Shown piece by piece: positions 57,403 to 64,000 of a stretch of 64,000 bases of DNA. The stretch comes from Clostridiaceae bacterium (GTDB taxonomy: Bacteria; Bacillota; Clostridia; Peptostreptococcales; Peptostreptococcaceae). Within the stretch, counting starts at the first letter, position 1. Each line of letters opens with the position of its first letter. The DNA is taken from positions 1 through 64,000 of the forward strand of contig CABIVQ010000002.1 in assembly GCA_902362365.1 (NCBI GenBank), given 5' to 3'. The notes below the pieces were generated by a model. That model was not told the DNA's origin. It saw nothing but the letters and a program-made list of their open reading frames with translations, and searched no databases. A program made the position numbers and the translations under genes.

Positions 57403-58359
57403 TTATTTGGTTATCCTTCCTGGATGCAATGCTCTATTCAACCCTTCACTTATTATTATTGATAAGTTCTCTATGGTTTCATCTATGTCTTTAGGTGTAA
57501 CGATTAAATTTTTATCGTATGGATCTAGTGAATCTTTTATTAATTGATACTTTTCTCCTTCTTTTAGTTTTTTCAACATATTATAGAAGTTCTCTGATTC
57601 CTTTGATTCACTCATTAAGTTGTCAATAGCCATATCTAAAACATCACTAGTTAAAGTTGCTGCATCTACTACAGTAGGTACCCCTATTGCTATAACATCT
57701 ACACCTAAATATTCCTTATTTAAAGCCTTTCTTTTATTTCCAACTCCACCACCTGGGGATATTCCAGCTGTTGAAATTTGTATGGTTGCATTTACTCTTT
57801 CCATCTTTCTTGATGCTAGGGCATCTATAGCAACTACTCTATCCGGCTTAATAGTATCTACAATTGCCTTTACAGTTTCACTGGTTTCTATTCCTGTAAT
57901 TCCCATAACACCTGGGCTAAGTGCAGCTACTTCTGTAAAATCATCATCATAATCTTTATTATAATTTTTAAATATATGTCTAGTTACTAAAGTTTTAGAT
58001 ACACTTCTTGGACCTAATGCATCAGAAGTTATATTCCAGTTTCCTAATCCAATAATTAAAGTTTTTTTAGTTTTGTCAGTTCCAAAAACATCCACTAATT
58101 CATCTTTTAAATACTTTATCATCTCTTCTCTTGATTCATCGTCATCAAATTTCATCAAGTTACTTTCCAATGTTATATAGGTTCCTATTCCTTTATTCAT
58201 TATCATTGAGCCTTGCTCATCTATAACTTCCACTTTCGTTACAATACAATTATCTAATTCCTTATTTTCAACCTTTACTCCAGGTAATTCACTAGTATCT
58301 TGCTCCTCAGCATACATTTCTTTAGCTTCCAACGCTAAGTCTGTTCTTATATTAATCAT
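57403..58359 (-). CDS. gpr: GPR endopeptidase (spore protease)
   Basis: A 318-residue protease that degrades small acid-soluble proteins during germination. Made as a zymogen in the forespore and cut near its N terminus. Start ATG 58359 (M-I-N-I-R-T-D-L-A-L-E-A) after GGGAGG; the frame opens at 58404. G-L-G-N-W-N-I-T-S-D-A-L-G-P, V-A-I-D-A-L-A-S-R and G-I-S-P-G-G-G-V-G-N are the family blocks. Confidence 0.96.
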   Translation of the reverse strand: MINIRTDLALEAKEMYAEEQDTSELPGVKVENKELDNCIVTKVEVIDEQGSMIMNKGIGTYITLESNLMKFDDDESREEMIKYLKDELVDVFGTDKTKKTLIIGLGNWNITSDALGPRSVSKTLVTRHIFKNYNKDYDDDFTEVAALSPGVMGITGIETSETVKAIVDTIKPDRVVAIDALASRKMERVNATIQISTAGISPGGGVGNKRKALNKEYLGVDVIAIGVPTVVDAATLTSDVLDMAIDNLMSESKESENFYNMLKKLKEGEKYQLIKDSLDPYDKNLIVTPKDIDETIENLSIIISEGLNRALHPGRITK

Positions 58360-58386
58360 CTTAACCTCCCGTATTAATTGAATGAT

Positions 58387-58417
58387 ATTTATAAGTGTTA
58401 ACAAATTTTAGTATTCT
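58387..58417 (-). promoter_or_regulatory. possible sigmaG/sigmaF promoter of gpr
   Basis: Minus strand AGAATA (58417-58412), 18 bases, TATAAAT (58393-58387). The -35 resembles the sigmaG box (TGAATA), the -10 fits only partly. Forespore expression of gpr is established in Bacillus. Confidence 0.4.
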
Positions 58418-58548
58418 ATAACAAAAATTATAATTTTGTAAATATTGAATAATTAAATTATATATTGTAAATTATTTTTATATAGGTTATAATCTTAAAA
58501 GTCAAAAATAACAGATATTATTAAAATAAGATTATGAATAAATTATCC

Positions 58549-58582
58549 TTGATTTTCAGATTTATTTCTGTTAATATATAAT
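58549..58582 (+). promoter_or_regulatory. promoter region of rpsT
   Basis: TTGATT (58549-58554), 17 bases, TAATAT (58572-58577); a perfect TATAAT is at 58577-58582 but then the spacer is 22. One of these is probably used. Confidence 0.45.
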
Positions 58583-58628
58583 ATGTTGACGACGAATATA
58601 ATAAAAATGTACGAGGGGGTGAACTCAC

Positions 58629-58895
58629 ATGGCAAACATAAAATCAGCTAAGAAAAGAATAAAAGTTATCGAGAAGAAAACTGCTTTAAACAGAGCTAGA
58701 AAATCTCAATTAAAAACTGCTATAAGAAGATTCGAAGAAGCTGTAGTAGCAGGAAATAAAGAAGAAGCTACTCAAAGATTCCAATATGCTCAAAAGAGAA
58801 TATCTCAAGTTGCATCTAAAGGAACTATACACAAGAACGCTGCAGCTAGAAAAATAGCTAAATTAGCTCAAAAATTAAACGGAATGAACGCTTAA
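58629..58895 (+). CDS. rpsT: 30S ribosomal protein S20
   Basis: An 88-residue basic helical protein, [17 protein letters not shown], with [12 protein letters not shown] near the end. Binds 16S rRNA. SD GAGGGGGTGA. The only plus-strand gene in this stretch, divergent from gpr and convergent with holA. Confidence 0.98.
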   Translation: MANIKSAKKRIKVIEKKTALNRARKSQLKTAIRRFEEAVVAGNKEEATQRFQYAQKRISQVASKGTIHKNAAARKIAKLAQKLNGMNA

Positions 58896-58922
58896 TTCTC
58901 TGTTTATAATCTTTATAGATAT

Positions 58923-58952
58923 AACCCTTGATTTCTTATCAAGGGTTTTTTA
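58923..58952 (+). terminator. terminator after rpsT
   Basis: AACCCTTGA (58923-58931) / TCAAGGGTT (58939-58947) and a T-run. Confidence 0.9.
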
Positions 58953-58994
58953 CATCATTTTAATTCGCTTAACTAATAAAATTCTTTTTTATAT

Positions 58995-59036
58995 AAAAAG
59001 TACCTTAGATTAAAATTCTAATCTAAGGTACTTTTT
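58995..59036. terminator. terminator after holA
   Basis: AAAAAGTACCTTAGATTA (58995-59012) / 59019-59036, perfect, with T-runs in either direction. Confidence 0.9.
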
Positions 59037-59037
59037 A

Positions 59038-60081
59038 TTAGCTAACTTTTCTTTGACAATATTTACTAACCAATATTTCTACAGCTAGTGTATCTTTAAT
59101 TAATCCATTCTTTATTTTATAATCACTTTCTAAAATATAATTCAACATATCTATTATTATCTCATCTGAGAAGTTAGAAGCTTGTTTTAAAGCCTTCCCT
59201 ACTACAAATGAATGTAATTTTAGCTTTTCTGAAATAACTTTACTTGTATATCCTTCAGACTGAAATTGTCTAACTTGCATAACGACTCTAAACTGCTTCG
59301 CAATCATAGCAAATATACCAAGTACAGATTCACCTTCTTGAACCATATCATTTAATATTCTAATAGCATTTGAAGAATTTTTTTCACCTATATAGTCAAT
59401 TAATTTGAATATATCATTTTCTACCTTTTTTTGAGATAATTTATCTATAACCTCATTAGTTACCTGGTTTCCCTTACCTACAAATGAGCTTATTTTATTT
59501 ATTTCATTATCTAAATCAGATAAAGTTTTTTCACTACTTTTATCCCTATACCCTTCAGAATCTATAAAGTACATAATTTGAGAATTTTCTATTCTAACTT
59601 CTCTAGCTTCAAATTTCTTTTTTACCCATTTAAATAAATCCATATCAGATAACTTATCACAATTGCAAACTATTCCATTTTTACTTATCTTTTTTACTAT
59701 ATTTTTTCTTTTATCTATATCTCCATAAACAACAAAAACTAAAATTGTACTTTCGGGTATATTATCTAAATGATCTATTAGATATTTTTCATCACTATCA
59801 GTAAAATTTTTCTTCTTTCCTTTTAATAATTCAAAGTCTTTTATTATAACTATTTTCTTATCATCCATGAAAGGAAGCGTCTCTATAGAGCTTATAACTT
59901 GATCTAATATAATTTCCTTTCCATCTATAATATCTAAGTTAAAATCTAACATACTTTCGTTCAAACTATTTTTAAAAGCATTTATAGAATTTTCAATAAG
60001 ATAATATTCTCTCCCATAAAAAAGGTACATATTTTTGAAATCTCTATTATTAACACTTTTTATAATATCCTTGTAATTCAT
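59038..60081 (-). CDS. holA: DNA polymerase III delta subunit
   Basis: A 347-residue clamp-loader subunit that opens the beta sliding clamp. N-terminal AAA-like fold (Y-L-F-Y-G-R-E-Y-Y-L-I), and the C-terminal collar domain. No Walker A, as expected for delta. SD AAGGAGC. Overlaps the end of the ComEC gene by 32 bases, the usual order comEC-holA-(rpsT). Confidence 0.93.
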   Translation of the reverse strand: MNYKDIIKSVNNRDFKNMYLFYGREYYLIENSINAFKNSLNESMLDFNLDIIDGKEIILDQVISSIETLPFMDDKKIVIIKDFELLKGKKKNFTDSDEKYLIDHLDNIPESTILVFVVYGDIDKRKNIVKKISKNGIVCNCDKLSDMDLFKWVKKKFEAREVRIENSQIMYFIDSEGYRDKSSEKTLSDLDNEINKISSFVGKGNQVTNEVIDKLSQKKVENDIFKLIDYIGEKNSSNAIRILNDMVQEGESVLGIFAMIAKQFRVVMQVRQFQSEGYTSKVISEKLKLHSFVVGKALKQASNFSDEIIIDMLNYILESDYKIKNGLIKDTLAVEILVSKYCQRKVS

Positions 60082-61318
60082 TTTCTTGCTCCTTCATAAT
60101 CTTTAGTTCGTTATAAATCATATACGAAAACAGTATTATGTAGTATATAATAACACAATACAATTTTGGATTATCTATTTCAATATAAGCAAAATTAAAT
60201 GTGCTTATCTTACTTAATAAATAATATATTATATCTATAATATATTTATTAAAACAAGCTATTAACTTTGCTACCCATAGGTTTATTCTAAATATAATTA
60301 TACTTGCAACACTTAAATATATTATAACTCCCATAAAAGGAACAATTATCATGTTACTTACTATTGTGAGTAATGGCACTCCTTTAAAATTATAATATAC
60401 CAATGGTATCGTTAATATATTTGCAGATATAGTTAATGATACTAAACTAATCTTAAATATCTCATTTATATAACCATAGAAGTATATTATAGACAATGTA
60501 GCAAGAAAACTCAATTGAAAACTTATATTATATATAATATAGGGATTATTTATTATAAAAAATATTCCTATTAAGGATAAAGTTGATATACCATCTCTCT
60601 TTCTTTCTAAAAATACAGATAAGTATAGTACAATCATAAAAAATATTGAACGGACAATAGATGGAGATGAGCCTACCATTAAAGAATATAAAATCATCAA
60701 CATAGATAAAATTACTAGCTTATAATATCTATTTATTCCCCCCATGATAAAAGCTATCATTCCACATAATAATCCAGTATGAAGTCCAGATATAGCTATA
60801 ATATGGCTAGTTCCTGTTCTAGTAAATATCTCTTTTTCTTCTTCACTTAAATATTCCTTTTTACCTAAAATTATAGAATTTATAAAATCTGATTTCTCCT
60901 TATATAAATATCTAAATGTATCCTTTATATATTCTTTTATATTGCCTATAAATAAATATATATTACTATTATTTATTATTTCATATTTATCTATATATAT
61001 TAGACCTTCATATCCTACACTTCTTATATACCTTCCGTAATCAAAATTTTCAAACTTCATGTTATCTAATGATTTATATTTACCATTTACTTTTACAACT
61101 TTACCAATATCTAAATCTTTATTTTTGCTATAGTCATTTACTAAAAAATTACCTATCTTATATTGATCATATCTCTCTTTTTCAATTTTATCTTTTACAA
61201 CCCCTTTAACTATCACTATTTCATTTTCACTAAATTTATCATCTATTGTTTTATTTTTTGTATAAATAAACGATATAGACAATAAAATTATATACATTAT
61301 GAGCAATGGTCTTCTCAT
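60050..61318 (-). CDS. ComEC-type DNA channel without the hydrolase domain
   Basis: A 422-residue membrane protein. The N-terminal OB-like ComEC domain (about 35-120) is followed by the competence domain with T-S-H-I-I-A-I-S-G-L-H-T-G-L and several membrane helices. Full ComEC has about 750 residues and ends in a metallo-beta-lactamase-like domain; here it stops after the channel. A separate lipoprotein gene with that domain starts at 63826. SD AGGAGG. Role in DNA uptake is plausible but not certain in this group. Confidence 0.85.
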   Translation of the reverse strand: MRRPLLIMYIILLSISFIYTKNKTIDDKFSENEIVIVKGVVKDKIEKERYDQYKIGNFLVNDYSKNKDLDIGKVVKVNGKYKSLDNMKFENFDYGRYIRSVGYEGLIYIDKYEIINNSNIYLFIGNIKEYIKDTFRYLYKEKSDFINSIILGKKEYLSEEEKEIFTRTGTSHIIAISGLHTGLLCGMIAFIMGGINRYYKLVILSMLMILYSLMVGSSPSIVRSIFFMIVLYLSVFLERKRDGISTLSLIGIFFIINNPYIIYNISFQLSFLATLSIIYFYGYINEIFKISLVSLTISANILTIPLVYYNFKGVPLLTIVSNMIIVPFMGVIIYLSVASIIIFRINLWVAKLIACFNKYIIDIIYYLLSKISTFNFAYIEIDNPKLYCVIIYYIILFSYMIYNELKIMKEQENELQGYYKKC

Positions 61319-61480
61319 TTATCCTCCTAATGTTTTTATTTTTTATTATCATCACCTTGAATTTTTTTAAACCGCTTTTACCATATTCATTTGACAGCAG
61401 TTTAAATATTTTTTAACTACTTAAAAATAGTAATTCGCTTGAGCAACATGTTTGTAAAACACTTCAAGTTTAGTAGTTTA

Positions 61481-61517
61481 GATTATAAATTATCCACAAA
61501 TTATATAATTTATAATC
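61481..61517. repeat. 13-bp inverted repeat upstream of the ComEC gene
   Basis: GATTATAAATTAT (61481-61493) and ATAATTTATAATC (61505-61517), perfect, loop 11 bases. It could be an operator or a hairpin; it is about 165 bases from the gene start. Confidence 0.4.
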
Positions 61518-61528
61518 CCTTAATATAC

Positions 61529-61556
61529 AAAAAAAGTGCCTTATAGCACCTTTTAT
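61529..61556 (-). terminator. terminator after the GNAT gene
   Basis: GTGC (61536-61539) / GCAC (61546-61549) with A/T-runs; the minus-strand tail is TTTTTTT. Confidence 0.7.
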
Positions 61557-62710
61557 ATGTATTCATTTATATAATTATCTTTTTTAGGAAATACTGTATT
61601 TAAAAAATCTTTTACTTTTTTATTCTCATCTAAATTATTTAAAATAAATGCTTCTGAGGCATCTATATATGAAAATGCTAATTGCGATATAATATTAATG
61701 TTAAACTCTACTTCATATTCAAAATTACCTTTTTCTATATTCAACTTTTTATCTTTTAACATTATTCTAAAAACTCCATTATTCTCTTCAATAAAATCAT
61801 CTATAATAGATATATTTATAGTTTCTTCTAAGTTGCTTTCAATATCCAAACCTTTTAAGTATTTTTCTAAATTTATAATCCTTCCCATCATAAAAGGTTT
61901 TATTTTTATTGTAGAGTTTTTAGGATTATCTAAAATAAATCTTATTTTATCATTTATAGGCGTTGAAATTGTTACAGATTTACATTGAGTATTATGATTA
62001 TATATAAACTTTAACATAGACTTTAATGAGTCTATATTTTTGTAAAATAATTCTCTTACAAACATATTATCATCATTCAAGAAATATATTATATACCCAT
62101 CTATTTCTCTGTCTTGATGAATGTATATATGACCATCTTCACTTTTTACTTCTTCGAATAAGTTTTCATAATATGATTTATCTCTTTTTATATTTCCATT
62201 TACATCATCTAAAAATGAATTATGTATATCTACAAAGTAATCTAAATCCCTCAAAGTAGCTTTTTTCATTATCCCCTTTGATCTAAAGGATTTTAAACTT
62301 TCTATATCAATATTATACTCAATTTGATCATAACAATGCTCATACCCATATTTTCTATATAACCGATAATCTATAGGCATTAAAATTGATATCAATTGAC
62401 CTTTTTTGTATAACTCTTCTAAAGTAAATTCCATTATATTTTTCATATAACCCTTACCTCTTACCTGAGGCAAAGTTGATACGCCTACTACATAAGATGT
62501 ATCATAATATTTATCATTCAAATTAATCTTATATTGATTTAGCTGTAAAGATGAAACAATCTCACCATCTTCATCAACTACAACCGTATTGTACCTATCA
62601 TATCTATTTTTAAAATAGTAATCAGTAAATTTAGGACTATCATTAAAACAATAGTCCCAAATTTCTCTTATACTATCTTTTTCATCTTCTTTAGCATATC
62701 TTATTTTCAT
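61553..62710 (-). CDS. GNAT N-acetyltransferase, Eis-like
   Basis: A 385-residue protein. The first GNAT domain has the acetyl-CoA loop V-S-T-L-P-Q-V-R-G-K-G-Y near 75-86. A second acetyltransferase-like part and a C-terminal sterol-carrier-like domain follow, the layout of Eis enzymes, which acetylate amines of aminoglycosides or peptides. The substrate is unknown. It lies 3 bases after the DUF2156 gene; the two are probably one operon. Confidence 0.83.
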   Translation of the reverse strand: MKIRYAKEDEKDSIREIWDYCFNDSPKFTDYYFKNRYDRYNTVVVDEDGEIVSSLQLNQYKINLNDKYYDTSYVVGVSTLPQVRGKGYMKNIMEFTLEELYKKGQLISILMPIDYRLYRKYGYEHCYDQIEYNIDIESLKSFRSKGIMKKATLRDLDYFVDIHNSFLDDVNGNIKRDKSYYENLFEEVKSEDGHIYIHQDREIDGYIIYFLNDDNMFVRELFYKNIDSLKSMLKFIYNHNTQCKSVTISTPINDKIRFILDNPKNSTIKIKPFMMGRIINLEKYLKGLDIESNLEETINISIIDDFIEENNGVFRIMLKDKKLNIEKGNFEYEVEFNINIISQLAFSYIDASEAFILNNLDENKKVKDFLNTVFPKKDNYINEYI

Positions 62711-62713
62711 AAT

Positions 62714-63667
62714 TTATGCCTCCTTAACAGTATACTTTTCAACAAATCGAATTGGATGGTAAGAAAGTTTTGCTTTTCTAAGCCCAGGTATACCTAAATC
62801 TTCTTCTCTATTTACAAATTCAACCTGACTAAATTCATTTACTAAGAACTGTTGATTTATAAAAGGATACAATCCTCTTATGTCTGGATTTGCTTTTTCT
62901 ATATGAATTAGTGCCATATTAGGATTTAAAAGTTCTCCAATAGTAAAGGCTTCTAATTTATTATCTATAAATATTCCACCTACTTTTATACCATCTTTTA
63001 AAATATCATAATGGCTAAATATTTTTTTTATACCTATCAGCTCTTCATCCATACTATCATCATATTCATTATTTTCTTCTTTATTATTAGCCCATTTCTT
63101 CACTAATTCTAAGCAAGAATTAAAATCTTCTTTGTTTAACAATCTATATTCAAATCTACCTTCATACTCTTTTAAAAAGTAATTTATATGATTTCTTTTC
63201 TTTTGATTTTTTCTACCACCTAAAGTTCTCATACTTTCCGCATCATATACATAATCAAATAAATCTCTTTCTTCTATATATTCGAATTTATCTTTATAAT
63301 TTTCTTTTAGATAATCCACTATTTCCTGAGTTACACCTCTAAAATATAATTTTTTATTTACATTTTTAAAGTAATCAAATACAAAATCTATTACTTCGGG
63401 AAGTTTTTCCTTCTTAGCAAGTGGTAATATTGAGAATGTATCACCTTCGTATTCACCTACAAGAACAGCAAATCCATCTCCTATATAATAGCCTGTTTTA
63501 TAAAGATGTTGCCACATATATAAAGTTGCAAAACAATATTCACATGCTTCATAATTGACCATGTCAAAATAAGTCTGTAATTTTTCTTTTGCACTTATAT
63601 CTATGTCTTTAAAGACTATATTCTCTTCTCTTTCCTTAACACACATATCTATATTTCTTAATAACAT
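62714..63667 (-). CDS. DUF2156 (LPG synthetase C-terminal-like) protein
   Basis: A 317-residue GNAT-fold protein similar to the C-terminal domain of lysyl-phosphatidylglycerol synthases. Blocks such as Y-F-R-G-V, K-K-R-N-H-I-N-Y-F and F-T-I-G-E-L-L-N-P and N-R-E-E-D-L-G-I-P-G-L-R-K-A-K-L-S-Y fit. No membrane part, so not a full MprF. SD AGGAGG. Substrate unknown. Confidence 0.83.
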   Translation of the reverse strand: MLLRNIDMCVKEREENIVFKDIDISAKEKLQTYFDMVNYEACEYCFATLYMWQHLYKTGYYIGDGFAVLVGEYEGDTFSILPLAKKEKLPEVIDFVFDYFKNVNKKLYFRGVTQEIVDYLKENYKDKFEYIEERDLFDYVYDAESMRTLGGRKNQKKRNHINYFLKEYEGRFEYRLLNKEDFNSCLELVKKWANNKEENNEYDDSMDEELIGIKKIFSHYDILKDGIKVGGIFIDNKLEAFTIGELLNPNMALIHIEKANPDIRGLYPFINQQFLVNEFSQVEFVNREEDLGIPGLRKAKLSYHPIRFVEKYTVKEA

Positions 63668-63775
63668 AAAATCCTCCTAGCTTTAATGCCCTCATTAAAG
63701 TCTATATTAAATAACCTATTTTTTGTTTTTATCGTATTAACTTATACTTATTTGTTTAAAATAAAAATTGATAAA

Positions 63776-63824
63776 CTTTTACATGTTTATATTACCCATA
63801 TTATATTTTTATAAACATGTAAAG
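63776..63824. repeat. inverted repeat in front of the MBL lipoprotein gene
   Basis: Arms CTTTTACATGTTTATA (63776-63791) and TATAAACATGTAAAG (63810-63824), one bulge. It ends two bases before the ATG, so it may cover the translation start or act as an operator. Confidence 0.45.
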
Positions 63825-63825
63825 A

Positions 63826-64000
63826 ATGGTGGTGGTATTCATATCCAAATTTTATAAATTTTTACTAATAATTATTATAATAACACTTTTATCTGCTTGT
63901 GACAAAAAAGAAATTTTATCTATACATATCATCGATGTTGGTCAAGGTGATAGTATACTGATAAATACTCCCTCTAATAAAAAAATTTTAATCGATGGAG
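63826..64000 (+). CDS. ComEC-like metallo-hydrolase lipoprotein (partial, runs off the edge)
   Basis: The first 58 codons are visible. A lipoprotein signal peptide ends in L-L-S-A-C, so the Cys would be lipidated and the protein exported. Then H-I-I-D-V-G-Q-G-D-S-I-L-I, the start of the metallo-beta-lactamase fold found at the C terminus of ComEC. The ATG at 63826 lacks a clean SD (only AAAGA); start uncertain. It may supply the domain missing from the channel gene at 60050. Confidence 0.8.
   Translation, partial: MVVVFISKFYKFLLIIIIITLLSACDKKEILSIHIIDVGQGDSILINTPSNKKILIDG

Overview
The window comes from a low-GC, endospore-forming Firmicute of class Clostridia, most likely family Peptostreptococcaceae (the group of Clostridioides, Paraclostridium, Romboutsia and Terrisporobacter). 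The base composition is very AT-rich, ribosome binding sites are strong (AGGAGG types), and sporulation and germination genes are scattered through it: cspBA-cspC, cotJABC, yqfC-yqfD, spoIIP and gpr. The most telling marker is the CspB-CspA fusion followed by CspC. CspA and CspC have lost catalytic residues, as is known for Peptostreptococcaceae. No rRNA, tRNA or CRISPR was seen.

Layout. 1-4.3 kb: the tail of an IS30-type transposase, a small Cys-rich protein, a monofunctional peptidoglycan glycosyltransferase, a 56-residue 2[4Fe-4S] ferredoxin, a secreted protein, and a soluble Ser/Thr kinase with a small partner gene. Between the secreted protein and the kinase gene, on the other strand, lies what looks like an undescribed small RNA. 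It has a sigmaA-type promoter, two perfect Spo0A boxes, C-rich loops and its own terminator. 4.3-9.4 kb: the germination pseudoprotease/protease pair cspC and cspBA. 9.5-16.4 kb: two DEDDh exonucleases, ftsE-ftsX with a PcsB/CwlO-like M23 hydrolase, and an intracellular subtilisin downstream of a membrane-anchored MORN-repeat protein. 16.4-24 kb: TtcA-like PP-loop protein, cotJA-cotJB-cotJC, an SH3/NlpC endopeptidase, topB, a zinc-ribbon protein and several unknowns.

24-46 kb is the classic Firmicute housekeeping cluster, read on the minus strand: rpsU-yqeY, yqfC-yqfD-phoH-ybeY-dgkA/PAP2, cdd-era-mgtE, yqzL-recO-DUF4342, glyQ-glyS, ccpN-ppsR-ppdK. The ppdK reading frame is split by two opposite homopolymer indels. 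42.7-52.5 kb: hemW, then the CIRCE-controlled heat-shock group hrcA-grpE-dnaK-dnaJ, then prmA-rsmE-mtaB-hinT. 52.7-54.1 kb is a decayed amino-acid permease. 54.2-64 kb: lepA, a small membrane protein, spoIIP and gpr, rpsT, holA with a ComEC lacking its hydrolase domain, two GNAT-fold genes, and, at the right edge, the start of a lipoprotein carrying the ComEC-type metallo-hydrolase domain.

How the genes fit together. Many serve the spore cycle: SpoIIP for engulfment, GPR for SASP degradation, CotJ for the coat, CspBA/CspC for germination, YqfC/YqfD. The envelope genes (FtsEX, M23, NlpC, GT51, MORN) remodel the wall. Translation and proteostasis genes fill most of the rest. Start sites below were often moved inward from the longest open frame to the codon that follows a real Shine-Dalgarno (SD) sequence. 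All calls come from reading the sequence; no database search was run.
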